NCBI GenBank assembly: GCA_030704615.1
Contig: CM060734.1
Location: 3,410,001-3,474,000 of the forward strand
Length of the DNA stretch: 64,000 nt
Direction of reading: 5' to 3'
DNA from: Takakia lepidozioides
Taxonomy: Eukaryota; Streptophyta; Takakiopsida; Takakiales; Takakiaceae
Below the pieces are notes generated by a model, which ran no database searches, was not told where the DNA came from, and saw only the letters and a list, made by a program, of their open reading frames with translations. How positions within the stretch are numbered: the first letter of the stretch is position 1; the number at the start of each line of letters is the position of its first letter. Both the position numbers and the translations under genes were made by a program. Of the stretch, positions 32,340 through 44,165 are shown in pieces.

Positions 32340-33015
32340 TGGATGGGTTGTCATATGAGCAGTCCTTGCCGCCAAAGGTCCGCCAGTAATGGGGGTCGTT
32401 TCATTTTGCAAAAAATAGAAATAAAAGCGATCGCCAGTAATGGCGGTCACTCCATTTTCTAAAAAAAAAACATAAAAGCGATCGCCAGTATTGGTGGACG
32501 CTGCATTTTAAGAAAATAAAAATAAAATGACTGCCAGTAATGGTGGTCGCTGTAATTTTTTTTTTTTTAAAAACCATCGCCACTAATGGCTGCATTTACA
32601 AAAATTAAAAAATTAAAGCGACCGCCAGTTAATGGCGGTGGCTCTATTTTGCACAAAATAAAAATAAAAGCGACCGCCAGTAATGGCGGTCACTCCATTT
32701 CCAAAGGAAAAAAAATTAAAGCAACCGCCAGTACTAGCGGTCGCTCCATTTCCAAGGAAAAAAAAATTAAAGCGACCACTAGTAATGGCGGTCGCTGCAT
32801 TTACCAAAAAAAAAAAAACGACCGCCATTAATGGCGGTCGCTGCATTTACAAAAAATAAAAAATTAAAGCGACCACTAGTAATGGCGATCGTTCCATTTT
32901 CCAAAAAATAAAAATATAAGTGACCGCCAGTAATGGAGGTCGTTGCATTTACAAAAAAAAAAAATTAAAGCGACCGCCAGTTATGGCGGTCGCTCCATTT
33001 ACAAAAAAACTTCCA
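32340..33015. repeat. Hairpin satellite, ~60-bp units built on GCGACCGCCAGTAATGGCGGTCGC
   Basis: About eleven units. Each has an imperfect palindrome AGCGACCGCCAGT-AATGGCGGTCGCT, then CCATTT or GCATTT, then an A-rich linker (AAAAAATAAAAATAAA). The palindrome is kept although single bases vary, and several changes are compensated on the other arm, for example GCGACC/GGTCGC against GCGATC/GATCGC. No coding role is seen. Confidence 0.9.
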
Positions 33016-33885
33016 CAATCAAATCCACAATGGCAGTAATATGGTGCAGGCCGTCGCTCCACAGTTTCCGGTGAGTGAGGCCTGGGACTTAGCCATTTTC
33101 TCCATCCCTCCCCTCCCACTGCTCATGCTACGATCAGTGACTTATGAAAGCAGGGTGAGATTCGTTCAAATGCACAGCTTTCATCATCTCCATACATCAT
33201 TTCACCCTCTCTCTTCCTCATTCCACCCTCTGCTCACTCCGACTTCTTCACAGAAAAATTCCTTTATCAGAGGTTTCCTTGAAACATCTTCCCACCCCAC
33301 TCTCCCGCCTTCTCAGTTCTGTTAATGAGCCGACTTGCTAACTACGGCGCATAACCCCTTCTGGCAAAATACATCTGGCAGCATGGCTCTGCATGCAAGA
33401 TGGAGGCTCGTTTTGTTTCCCAAGGCCGCGACAAGGAAGTTGCTCTTATGAACAGTGGCAGAAGAGTAGATGGCCAATATTGCGAAGATGCTTGGCCGCC
33501 TTTGCGTGTTCGTCTGCCAGGGAAGTGATCATAACCCTATGGGTGCTCCATCTATACTACTTCTTACTATTGTCACGTTAATGGTATGACAAGCAGGAAT
33601 TACACAATCATGCCCAAGGTCAAGCACACACTTCCTTCTACTTCTCCTAACTGCTACTTTTCGAATATCCAAATGTTAGCAGCTTCTCATTTCCGCTGCT
33701 GATGTTTGCCTCCACAACTGTTAATTACACCTTCAGCTGCAGCTGAAGCCAAGTCGCCCTCTTCTCCCTCCCTCCGCATAAGCTACTCTCTTCTCTCATC
33801 TCTACTTCGTTTCTCTCTCAAATTGTTTATGCTGGAACAATACCCTGCTAACATCCGCTACTCTGCGGTCTTGCTCATGGAATCC
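33016..33885. other. No recognisable gene
   Basis: Pyrimidine-rich spacer. It contains one CCTGGGACTTAGCCATTTT word at about 33076, shared with the M3 satellite. Short open frames at 33041-33325 and 33706-34000 are Ser/Pro/Leu-rich with no motif. Confidence 0.4.
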
Positions 33886-35303
33886 ATAGGACGAAATCCG
33901 AAGCGGGGAAAGCGTCTCCAGCAGGTACAGGGAAAACCCACGTATGGACCAAGAAAAACAACAACACCTCCATTGAGACATCTGGTGGCTCCATCCTGGG
34001 CAAGGGCCCAGCATCCACTGCACCACCTTCATCACCTATGCCTGCGGAAGTTGTGTGGGAAGACACGGTGGTTCAGGTGGAGTCGGAACAGCCAGTTCTT
34101 ACTCTAAACAAGGCCAAAATGCAAGCACAAAAGCAGAAGCTGACTCAAACAGGAATTTTGTTATACTTTCCTGGTAAGCCTCACACTAGAATGTGGATCA
34201 GGCGCTGGGTGCTGGAACACCTGGGAGCGGAAGGAGGATTGGCGCATCACTTCAGTCTCTTTATGGGTAGAGGCTTCTACGCAATATTGTTCTCCTCATC
34301 CACTGATGTGGACAAAGCTTTGCAGTTGAATAGCCAGCGCTCCACAACCAAGGTCTTCATATTCCTCTGGACGCATGACTGGGGACACAAAAAAGGCATA
34401 ATCTAGAAATCAAGGGTGATAGCAATCCCCTTCCTCCCACCCACTTACCTGACCTCCTTGCCAGAAATAGGAGCTAGTTTTGGCACATTCATAGGTGCGA
34501 TGAATGTATGAGCCAACAATGGACCAGATTCTGAGTGTGGATACTGAAGTCACTCACTATGATTTCAATTCGGACAATGGAGTTCCAAAGCTCGTTGTCC
34601 TCATGCCATAGAACGCCCCCATAGCCATCTCCATCAAACTACCAACACTTGATGACTCGTACATAGTAGTGGCGGTGAAAGAGGAGGTCCTCTCCATTAT
34701 CTACTTCCTTTGCAATGCGGAGGGCCATGTCAAGGTGGATTGCCCAAACACTAAGGCCACAAGGAAGGATGAAGGATCTTCACAACCCCTGGAAAACACT
34801 TCGAAATGAGGTCAAAACCAGATTTCTAATGAAATATTGCAAGGGAATCAAGGGAGCAGATCACAGACATGGAGGTGCTGCATACCTCAAAGAAGAGAAA
34901 GAGAAGTGTGGGCATTGTGCTTGTCACCATCCCAACAGGATCAGGTTTCTTCCCAGTGAGAATCGTGGAAGCCTGGGGCTCCTTCCCTTTCATTGAATCC
35001 GACCTTCAGCAGCTGGACACTTCCAGCCTGACAATATCTCTCCTTGACTTGCATTCATTCCAGGCCCCTGCAAGGATGGGCGTCGAGTTTCTCATTGCGA
35101 GAGAGAAGGCAGCAATTTGCATCACCCCTCCGCTGTACACATTTATTGACGATTACACGAATTTCTTTTTGCCAAGCGTCAAACAGGGTTTCCAATCAGC
35201 ATGGGTTACAGAGGCCCAAGCACTTGAGTATGGGATAGGGAGAGAGAAAGACCTCACACTGGCCTCACTAAAGGGGTGCCGCATGAATTCTTTCCTAAAC
35301 TAA
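33886..35303 (+). pseudogene. LINE ORF1-like or gag-like relic
   Basis: From 34038 the frame reads KMQAQKQKLTQTGILLYFPG, then WIRRWVLEHLGAEGG, GRGFYAILFSSSTDVDKAL and VFIFLWTHDWGHKKG. This is the pattern of the DUF4283-like domain at the N-terminus of plant LINE ORF1. After stops, about 34700-34760 reads FLCNAEGHVKVDCP, a CCHC zinc knuckle lacking its first Cys. A further frame at 34869-35303 (RKRSVGIVLVTIPTGSGFF) has no known domain. Many stops and shifts show it is dead. The family is inferred. Confidence 0.5.
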
Positions 35304-35329
35304 ACCTCTCTTTATCTCACATTCAACAT

Positions 35330-36434
35330 GTTGGAATAATGGTGGAGAACAATGAACCATTGATTGGGGTCAGAAAAGTATTCATTCCACAGCTTCTCAG
35401 GTTGTCTCTGTTACCTGTTTCTGGATACTTTTCTGTTGTCACATTGGCAGTATCATGTCAAAGTCACTCCAAACTATCAAAGGTTCACTCAACCAGCTAA
35501 CTTGTAGAATTCAACATGAAAATTTAGGGCCAATTCTGATACGATGGAAAAACAGGGTGAAAATGTGTTGCAATGCCTGATTTTATCAATTGTGCCGCTG
35601 CTGCTGCGGCTTCCAGTTGACCATCTACCCTTGCAGGTTTCTTGTAGCTATTGATCCAAAGGGAATCATAGGTAATCTGGAGCTTGAAGTCCGGCTCTCT
35701 TGGATGAATCTGGACCCGCACTCTATCCCTGCTCCTTCAGCTATCCATGCCTCTGTACAAATCATGCATACATCCTTGTCTTGCTGCTAGCAGCTGACAA
35801 TGATAGCCTACATTTGTTCTAGGAAACACCCAACTCAACTCATCACACTAGTTCCTATACTCAATTGCATCTACTACTCTCTGTAATCCAACAGACAGTC
35901 ACATTTTTGCCTTAATTGTCCCACCATTGACTGGGGTCAGAAAAGTATTCATTTCACAGCTTCTCGGGTCGTCTCTGTTACCTGTTTCTGGATACTTTCA
36001 TGTTGTCACATTGGCAGTATCATGTCAAAGTCACTCCAAACTATCAAAGGTTCACTCAACCAGCTAACTCGCAGAATCCAACATGAAAATTTAGGGCCAA
36101 TTCTGATAAGAAGGAAAAACAAGGTGAAAATGTGTTGAAGGAGGTGCCTTCATTAGCAGTGTCTGATTTTATCAATTGTGCCGCTGCTGCTGCGGCTTCC
36201 AGTTGACAATCTACCCATGCAGGTTTCTTGTAGCTATTGATCCACAGGGAATCATAGGTTATGTGGAGCTTGAAATCCGGCTCTCTTGGATGAATCTGGA
36301 CCCACCCTCTATCCCTGCTCCTTCAGCTATCCATGTCTCTGCACAAATCATGCATACATCATTGCCTTGCTGCTAGCAACTGACAATGACAGCTTAGAAT
36401 TGTTCCAGCAAACACCCCAACCTTACTTGTCACA
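35330..36434 (-). repeat. ~570-bp tandem repeat (R570), two copies, broken by MU-b
   Basis: Copies start near 35365 and 35931 (shared GGGGTCAGAAAAGTATTCAT). The third starts at 39911; removing MU-b restores a period of about 570 bp. Read on the minus strand each copy contains FKLQITYDSLWINSYKKPA, RVDGQLEAAAAAAQLIKSG, the same peptide found at the 5 prime end of the PPR relic at 60 kb. Other copies lie at 39841-40410 (same strand) and, opposite, at 59745-60120 and 62440-63480. Confidence 0.85.
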
Positions 36435-36649
36435 TGCGGATGCCTCCGTGTGAGCGCGTGAGCGCGGCCAAGCTCACGCCACTTCACCGGTTCTCGCCAC
36501 GTTGGCTCATGGGTCCGACGCCACGTCAGCAGTCTTCGTCAACGTGGTTAACGCCACGTCACGCCTCGCCATGTCATTTCCACGGGTGTACCTATGACCG
36601 CGGACAGAACAGGGAGAAAATGGCCTATAGTCGTGGAATTGGTAGCCGT

Positions 36650-37216
36650 AGACTGTTTTTTTTTTTTTTTTTTTGCATTTGACATTTGGCATTTGGGTGG
36701 ATGTGATGATCGGTGCCGATCATTACTTCTGTTTTTTTTTATTTTTTTATTTTTTGCTTTTGACATTTGGCATTTGGGTGGATGTGATGATCGGTGCCGA
36801 AATTCACTTCTGTCGGTGCCGCCAATCATTTTTATTTTATTTTTTCTCTTGACATTCGGCATTTGGGTGAATGTGATGGTCGGTGCCGACCATCACTTCT
36901 GTCGGTGCCGCTGATCATCACTTTTTGTTTTTTAATTTATTAATTTATTATTTTTATTGGCTTTTGACATTCGGCATTTGGGCGGATGCGATGGTCGGTG
37001 CGACCATCACTTCTGCCAGTGCCGCCGATCATCATTTTATTTTTTTATTTTTTTGACAATCGGCATTTGGGTGGATGCGATGGTCAGTGCCGACAATCAC
37101 TTCTGTCGATGCCGCCGATCATCACTTTCCGTTTTTTTTTTTTTTTTACATTCGGCATTTGGGTGGATGCGATGATCAGTGCCGACCATCACTTCTGTTA
37201 CCGATCACCACTCTCC

Positions 37217-37250
<34 letters not shown>

Positions 37251-38050
37251 GACATTCGGCATTTGGGTGGATGTAATGGTCGGCACCGACCATCACTTCT
37301 GTCAGTGCCGCTGATCATCACTTTCTGTTTTTTTTAATTTTTAATTTTTATTGGCTTTTGACATTCGGCATTTGGGCGGATGTGATGGTCGGTGCTGACC
37401 ATCCCTTCTGCCAGTGCCGCCGATCATCATTTTTTTTTATTTTTTTTTTACATTCGGCATTTGGGTGGATGCGATGGTCGGTGCCGACAATTACTTCTGT
37501 CGGTGCCGCCGATCATCATTTTCCGTTTTTTTTTTTTTTTTTGACATTCGGCATTTGGGTGGATGTGAGGATCGGTGCCGACCATCACTTCTGTTACCGA
37601 TCACCACTCTCCGTTTTATTTTGTTTTATTTTAATTTAATTTATTTATTTATTTTGGCTTTTGACATTCGGCATTTGGGTGGGTGTGATGGTCGGTGCCG
37701 ACCATCACTTCTGTTAGTGCCGCCGATCCTTTTTTTTGGCTTTTGACATTAGGGCGGATGCGATGGTCGGTGTCAACCATCACTTCTGTCAATGTCGCCG
37801 ATGATCATCATTTCTTTTTTCTTTTTTTTTGGCTTTTGACATTCGGCAATTTGGGTGGATGTGATGGTCGGTGCCGACAATCACTTCTGTCGGTGCCACC
37901 GATCATCACTTTCCTATTTTTTATTTTTTTTATTTTAAATAAATTTAAGGTGGCTTTTGATATTTGGCATTTGGGTGGATGCGATGGTCGGTGCCGACCA
38001 TCACTTCTGTCAGTGCCGCCGATCATCACTTCTATTTTTATTTTTATTTT
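36650..38050 (+). repeat. MU-b palindromic satellite, ~75-140-bp units
   Basis: About thirteen units of the form GACATTCGGCATTTGGGTGG, ATGTGATGGTCGG-TGCCGACCATCACTTCTG, TCGGTGCCGCCGATCATCACTTT, then a T-rich tract of variable length (one T-run near 37217-37249 exceeds 30). Each unit has a perfect or near-perfect palindrome around GGTCGGTGCCGACC. It is the reverse-complement relative of the palindromes in MU-a and related to those in MU-c. Confidence 0.9.
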
Positions 38051-39063
38051 TTTGTATGCCCAAGGAACGTCATTTGTTTCTAGAATTCCATATCTTGAAG
38101 AAGAGGAGAGATTCGGCTCCTGTAAGAGGAAATTGAACATCCCACCTGGTTCGGATTCCGATTCGCACAGGGCAGACCGTGATAACTTCTCGAAGCCTCG
38201 TGTTCCCCTGCATGACAGATCCATGTCCGGAACCTCCATTCTGGAGAAACCTCCGACACGACGGCAGGCTCCAGCATCAAACAGTGCCACTGAAATGATG
38301 CAGGAGATAAACTACCCCCTTGATGTGTTGGAGTCCACATGCCCCGACCATGTTTGGCACATAGAACGCACAAGTGCAGGGTCTCGTGTGAAATGTACAG
38401 CGATCAGGGCAACTAATTTCGAAAAGTGCACTTCATCTATATCCAGAGGTGGTGCCCGGACTCCTGCTCCGACTTTCACGGGTTTGATGCGTCCATACGG
38501 CCAACCAGAAGCCAAGAACCACAAGTTCTGGTTTTGCGCAGACGATTGTGGTAGATGTGTGCATGGAACTATGCGTCCTTCCGTGGTGATGAAGCCAGCT
38601 CCTCCAACCGTTTGGCCCGTCAAGGCGGGAACACATCTCACGAGTCAGGAGATTGCAATGCTGGAAGAGGCAGGCTTTTCCCTTGCGAGACAACCCCAAC
38701 TGCATGCATATGCTTCTACTTCTGCATCCTCTCGGGTCCCTCCGGCAAATCCTCACTTGTGGCCAACCAAACGAGATGCTGGTTCGGCGTTTCCCTCCAA
38801 CCGCTGAACACTTCGGCAAAGTGGAGTCCGCAAGAATGCTCCAAGCTCGTGTTGCAAGCACCACGGAAGTGCCCGATCCAGGATATGGTTGGGTGTACAC
38901 AATGATCACTTCGACATCTGTTGTTCATGACAGGGCCTATGACATCACGGTTTCCAATTTCCCCAATTGCACATGTCCTAACTTTGTGAATATGCTATCA
39001 ATCAGTTTGGGCAAGAGAGGTAAATTCATACCCTGCAAACATTTGTATTTCATATTTTTTTAA
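38050..39063 (+). pseudogene. Transposase remnant with zinc-binding region and SWIM finger (in MU-b)
   Basis: The first frame (to 38807) has a Ser/Arg-rich stretch, then CPDHVWHIERTSAGSRVKC, ATNFEKC and KFWFCADDCGRCVHG, a Cys-rich zinc-binding-like segment. Near 38790 the frame shifts; the continuing frame reads YDITVSNFPNCTCPNFV and GKRGKFIPCKHLYFIF. This is the CxC...CxH SWIM zinc finger typical of the C-terminus of Mutator-like transposases. It ends at a stop at 39061. The catalytic core is missing, so MU-b cannot move itself. The SWIM assignment is firm; the first segment is not assigned. Confidence 0.7.
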
Positions 39064-39620
39064 GAGGATGGTTTGCAATCCCAAACGTGACAACTTCGTT
39101 CACCAGGCCACTCTGAGTTTCAACGAGGTCGATACTCTATTGCAGCGGGATACAACACATAGATAGCATCTGCTATGCAATGTAGTATGTGGACGACCAT
39201 GCTATGAAATGTGCAATTTGCAACATTGTCATGGAAATTCAATTCAAATCAATTCGTTTGCAACATCGTCGGCGGTGCAATGATATGGCGTCCCTTATCC
39301 CTCCATTATGCTTCCAACTGTACTGAGTGAGCTCTGAGTGGCAACTTTTAAAAGCACATGCATCATCGCACCTTTCGAAGTTTATATGTTTTCCTGTCGT
39401 TATGCATTGCAATCATCTTTTGAAGATGATCCTAACTCTCATTGTTATTTGTGGAGGGAGCAAGGTCTTCCCGTGGCAGCCTCTATGGCGCATACTTTGT
39501 GAGGATATTTTCTCGTCCTTGTAATTGTAAAAGTGAAACAAACATTTGTAATTGCACAATGTTGGATGCTACAATTGTAGGCCCCATTGTAGTCTTCATT
39601 GTATTCAGGCAAGGATTCCT
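39064..39620. other. MU-b 3 prime non-coding region
   Basis: AT-rich DNA with a near-duplicated TTTGCAACATYGTC word at about 39218 and 39260. No coding motif. Confidence 0.5.
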
Positions 39621-39840
39621 TGCATTAATCCCACGGTCATAGGACCATCCTCGGTTATAGGCGGCGCATGTTCATGCTGACGTGGCAGATGACGGCGCAG
39701 TGCCACATCAGCATTTGTCGCCATATCAGCCTGATGTCATCACGCTCATGCCACGTCAGCGTGGGTGCACGCTCACGCCACGTCACTCCTGTGTGAGTGT
39801 ACGCTCGCGCGCTCACGCCATTGCGTCGTTGCTTATCACA

Positions 39841-40410
39841 CTAGTTCCTATGCTGACTTGCATCTGCTTCCAACATGCATTCACCTTTTTACCTAGATTG
39901 TTCCACCATTGACTGGGGTCGGAACCGTATTCATTCCAGAGCTTCTCCTCGTCTCTGTTATCTGTTTTTCGATACTTTCCTGTCGACCACATTGGCAGTA
40001 ACATGTCAAAATCACTCCAAAACCACCATAGATCCACCAACGAGCTAACTTGCAGAATTCAACATGAAAATTTAGGGAGGACTCTGATAACAGGGAAAAA
40101 CAGGCTACAATGTATTGAAGAATGTGTCTTCATTAGCAGTGTCTTGTTCTATCAATTGTGCTGCTGCCGTTGCTGTTTCCAGTTGACCATCTACCCACGC
40201 AGGTTTCTTGTAGCTATTGATCCACAGGGAATCAGAAGTAATCTTGTGTTTGAAATCCGGCCCTCTTGGATGAATCTGGATCTCTATCCCTGGTCCTTCA
40301 GCTGTCCCTGTCTGTATACAAATCATGAATACATCCTTAGCCTTGCTGCTAGCAGCTGACACTAACGGCGTGAAGTTCTTCCAGCAAACATCCCAACCCT
40401 AATGGTGACA
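39841..40410 (-). repeat. R570 copy resumed after MU-b
   Basis: Resumes the interrupted R570 copy (CTAGTTCCTA onward) and runs through a further unit starting near 39911. Minus-strand reading contains HPRGPDFKHKITSDSLWINS, YKKPAWVDGQLE as in the other copies. Confidence 0.8.
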
Positions 40411-40489
40411 GGGCAAAACAGACTGAAATAGGTTGAAGAAGAAAGTGCACTCACCACATTGCCCTTGACCTTGTGTCATGACCCATGGA

Positions 40490-41045
40490 GGATTCAAGTC
40501 TCCAAAGCCTCCATCCTGCGTCCCCCGGATGGAAAAACGGCGCCGAATTTCTATCCGAGGCCGGCCGGATGAAGTCGTCTCGGGGGGAGAGGCCGACACC
40601 TGGCCGACAGAGATCATCCCCCGGATGGAAAAACGACGCCGAATTTCCATCCGAGGCAGATGAACTCGTCTCGGGGGGAGAGGTCGACAGAGAGCATCTG
40701 GAGGATGGAAAAACGGTGCCGAATATCCATCCACAGACGCCCGTATCGGCCCTTCATCAACAATTTTCAGTCGTTGCATCAATTTTTTCGCGTTTATTTC
40801 TCTGTTCAGACACTAAACTTAGAGTTTTTTGCCTGCAGACCACTTTTTGGTAGGTTATTCCCACCATTGTCGTCCGCTAGAGACAATTTTGGTGCCGGTT
40901 TTCCATCCATGAGGTGGACCGACTTACCTGCATGATGAAAATTCGGCGCCGGTTTTCCATCCGGCCGCGCTCCGACTTACTTGCAGGATGGAAATTTGCC
41001 GCCGGTTTTCCATCCGGCGGCTCCTGGATGAGAACGGATAGAGTA
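40490..41045 (-). repeat. GGCGCC composite module, inverted second copy
   Basis: In reverse complement this repeats the order of 13270-14140. It begins with CATCCAGGAGCCGCCGGATGG (compare CATCAAGGAGACGCCGGATGG), then M2 units (40890-41030), a spacer with the same words (ATGCAACGACT, CGCGAAAAA, GTGGGAATAA), and M1 units (40505-40740). It has fewer units of both kinds than the first copy. Confidence 0.9.
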
Positions 41046-43254
41046 CTTCCCAACGAGGAGTAAAAGCGCCGCTGCAAATTAAAAAGAACCATGAGGGTCT
41101 GAGCAAAGCGATCATCGCTTTGTCGCCTGCCAGAGAGGAATCTGCCTAACCGCCAATGCGCATCCCAAGAGCCAGCCATCACGAGCACCATGTAGCAGCA
41201 GGGGAGCAGATTTACACGGCGCATCATCAAGGATCCCTGAAGCACGAGTTCTGTGCTGTGAAATGTGTCGGCCCGCTCAGGGCACAGCTCCTCGATTTCT
41301 CATGCAGGGTGGACGAAAAGTCGCATTTTAGCACGAGATGCACTTTGTCAATGGATGACATCCAATAAAAAGGTATCTTTTAGGGTTAGGGTATAGGCTC
41401 AAGTTTAATAACTGCCATCATTTATAATAAATGATGGTAAAATTACTATCTCTTGGATTAAAATAGGTCACCATTATTCATGTAGTTCATCCAGTTTAGA
41501 TGAAAGAAACAAATGGTAAACCAAGCTTTCTGTACATTAAGTTTCATCATCCTACAATAATATAAGCCAAATTTGGATGAAAAAAGATTGGGATGAAAAA
41601 CCAAATAACCGGCCTCAAAAAGGTTAAGGCCAGATGAAATCCAAAGAGTTATAGAGGGAGAGGGAGAGAGGGAGAGAGAGAGGGACCCACCAGCCAATCC
41701 CCTGGCATGGCAGAACCTTACGGAGTGAGTGTGGTATGCACTCGCCCCGTAAGGGAGTGCATACCAGACCCCTTCTCATAAGGTTTCCCCTCTTCCATGT
41801 AGTTCTATCCTTAGATTATATTATCCAAGGGAGTAGAATCCTACATCCTCTCTTCCTCGGGTCATGAATGAAACATTGGCATAAAGTGTATCATAGCAAG
41901 ACTGGTATAGTATCACGAGAAAAGAACTGAGAGTTCAGTGGTATACTTAGCTCTGGATAGGTACAAGTTTTTAGAAAATACCTTTCAGTTTCTCAATAAG
42001 TTCTTGCACAGGGAAGAACAGGCTAGGGAAGGAACCTCGTCAAGATACAACAACAGCTCAGGTCTGTAGTACCATGCCTGTGATATAGACAAAACATCTT
42101 CTAGCAACAGATTAGAGTTGGGTATTTTCTTATGGTGCCACAAGGAGCAAAGCCATATCTAAGAGAAGTATAGAAGCACTTGATCAAAGGACATGGTAGT
42201 CACTCAATCATAAGATATCTGATTCTGATATAAGGCATCGGCTACATGAGACTAGCTAACAAAAGTAGTGTGCATTGACCGGATCATGTATAAGGTGTAC
42301 ACATACTCCCGTAAGCTGTCTTACCAGGGCTTAGCTCATAATATCGGCATTCAAAAGTCCTTTAGATGCTCTGTGCTTATTTCAGGTATCATCAAGGATG
42401 CCTTACTTTTCATACCCAATCAATCAACCATACTATTGCTGGAGAAGAACATACCTGGCCAAGGGAGATTCATACCCCAGGGCTTTCAGTTCATCATTCC
42501 AGTTTGGAATGTGTTTGTTGCCTATCTGCCAAGGCCCTTCAAAAAATATTGTTAGTACATCAAAATGAGAAGGTGAAACAGGAAAGGAGAAGGGTAGATG
42601 GTGTGTACAAAAACCACTAAGTACACTGATCAGATAAAGAGAGGGAAGATATACATGTCATGTCAGGACATGCACAAGACCACTGAGGTCATTGTCATTG
42701 AAAGACAATGCAGCCCTTTACAGGGCACCATCTAACAACCCTTTTTTTTTTTAACCATCTCATTTGAATACCTCGTTACATTTCAGGGTATCTGAAAAAA
42801 CAGGCTGGGAGGGCGGGATTCCTGGTCATTCATATCATGAAAGCACCATGGGTTTGATATTCATCACCATACTTGTAGATTGTAATCTCATTTCAAAAAC
42901 CCAGATTGCAGATAAATCTCCAGAGCCAAGCATATAGTACTTAAAATTGAAATTGAAACATTAAGACATACATGTCTTAAGCATATTCCAGCCAACCCAT
43001 ACTGGTACATCTGGATCCGGTATTTCTATTGCAGGCCAGCGGAGACGCAAAGCAAGCACAATATAGGGAGTATATTAAGAGACCATATAGAGCTTACCAA
43101 TTTTTTGTCCCAAGAGATTCACTTGGGGTACTTTAGAAAACAGTTTGTAGTCTAAAAAGAGCCCAACAATGTGATGCTTGGTAGTCTATAAATAACCACA
43201 ATGTCTGTTTTACAAGACATAAGACACAAGCAGGATTCATAAAATAAAAACAGG
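41046..43254. other. No recognisable gene; simple purine tract
   Basis: AT-rich spacer with a GAGAGGGAGAGG purine tract at about 41652-41688 and a T-run at 42742-42751. Frames at 41156-41368 and 42268-42555 show no motif. I cannot assign this region. Confidence 0.4.
41717..41765. other. Two interlocked inverted repeats (pseudoknot topology)
   Basis: CTTACGG (41717) pairs with CCGTAAG (41747), and GGTATGCACTC (41733) pairs with GAGTGCATACC (41755). Their order 1-2-1'-2' would fold as a pseudoknot in RNA. Function unknown. Confidence 0.5.
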
Positions 43255-44165
43255 GCCGAGTAATCGATACGTGCCAGAAACCCCCACTGAAAGGCAGCGC
43301 AAACCTATTTATTGGCTTAAAATAAATTTAAATTCAATTAAAAATGTGGAATGGCTTGAGGGGGGAGTGCGTCCATGGGGAGGCAAATGATTTATTCGTC
43401 TATTGTGTCTCCGCACATGTGTCGCACACATGTTCAAGCACGTGCGGGCAAAAGAGGGGATTCAACCACAACCGTTCAATGGGTGCAATAGCCGTGCACG
43501 CATTGCAGGATTTCTTTTTCGCATTGAACAAAAACCAGATGACAAGTGAACGCCTCATTGGACAATGGAACGATTTTCGATTGATCTCGTATTACACTGG
43601 GACGTATCAGAGGGTGTACATTGAACACGCTGGCCAAGGTTTGAAAGCGAACGAAAATCATTTGGATGGGCAACCATCCCTTGGCCCATTGAACGAATTT
43701 CGATTGATCTCATATTACTCTGGGGCCTCTTACATGGCACATTGAACATAGTGGCCAAGTCTCAAAGCGAACCAAAATCATTTCGATGGCCAGCCATCCG
43801 TTGAGCCATCGAATGAATTTTCGATTGATCTGATATTAGTCCCGGACCTGTGAGAGGGTGTCTGGAACGTGCTGGCAAAGTTTGGAAGCTAACAAAAATG
43901 ATTTGGATAGGCAACCATCCGTTCACCCGTTGAATGTATTTTGTTGGAGCTGCTATTGCTTTGGGACCTGTTGGACTGTGTTTCGCGTGCTCACGATTTG
44001 TTTTTCATTCCGTTTTTTAATGGGGCGTGTAATGTAGCCATATGCAATGTGCGTGCCAAATTTGGGAGCGATCAAAATTCATTTAGACCCAAAACCACAG
44101 TTTCTTCCTTGTTTTGCACTCCAAACTTGATTTGTGTTCTACTTCGTGCACTCCTCATAGAGGGT
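43255..44165 (-). repeat. Detached 1-kb satellite (SAT1k) monomer, circularly permuted
   Basis: An almost complete monomer of the satellite that fills 50.6-57.7 kb, in reverse orientation. It begins at the complement of GGCACGTATCGAT and ends at the complement of CTCTATGAGGAGTGC. It therefore lacks only about 130 bp between those points. The start point differs from that of the array and of the inverted monomer at 52.3 kb. Confidence 0.9.

Larger units (their letters stand above)
36435..39831 (+). mobile_element. MU-b: Mutator-like element with SWIM-finger transposase remnant
   Basis: Flanks CTTGTCACA (36426-36434) and CTTATCACA (39832-39840) match at 8 of 9 bases and together replace one CTCATCACA of the uninterrupted R570 copy at 35844. 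The left end TGCGGATGCCTCCGTGTGAGC and right end GCCATTGCGTCGTTG match MU-a and MU-c ends. Subterminal CACGTCA and GCTCACGCC repeats lie at both ends. The right subterminal CCCACGGTCATAGG, CGGTTATAGGCGGCGC mirrors MU-a. The interior is a long palindromic satellite followed by a transposase C-terminal remnant. The insertion target being a known repeat makes the boundary firm. Confidence 0.85.

Noticed and set aside
32340-33015. CRISPR array
   Set aside because: Units are palindromic with A-rich linkers of low complexity rather than unique spacers, in a plant nuclear context without cas genes.
36176-36376. Cys-rich small protein in R570 units
   Set aside because: The opposite strand gives a peptide shared with the PPR 5 prime segment; the Cys-rich frame is its shadow.
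36650-38050. CRISPR-like or protein-coding tandem repeat
   Set aside because: Repeats vary in length, spacers are T-runs, and open frames (F- and I-rich) arise from T-runs in all frames. It is satellite DNA inside MU-b.
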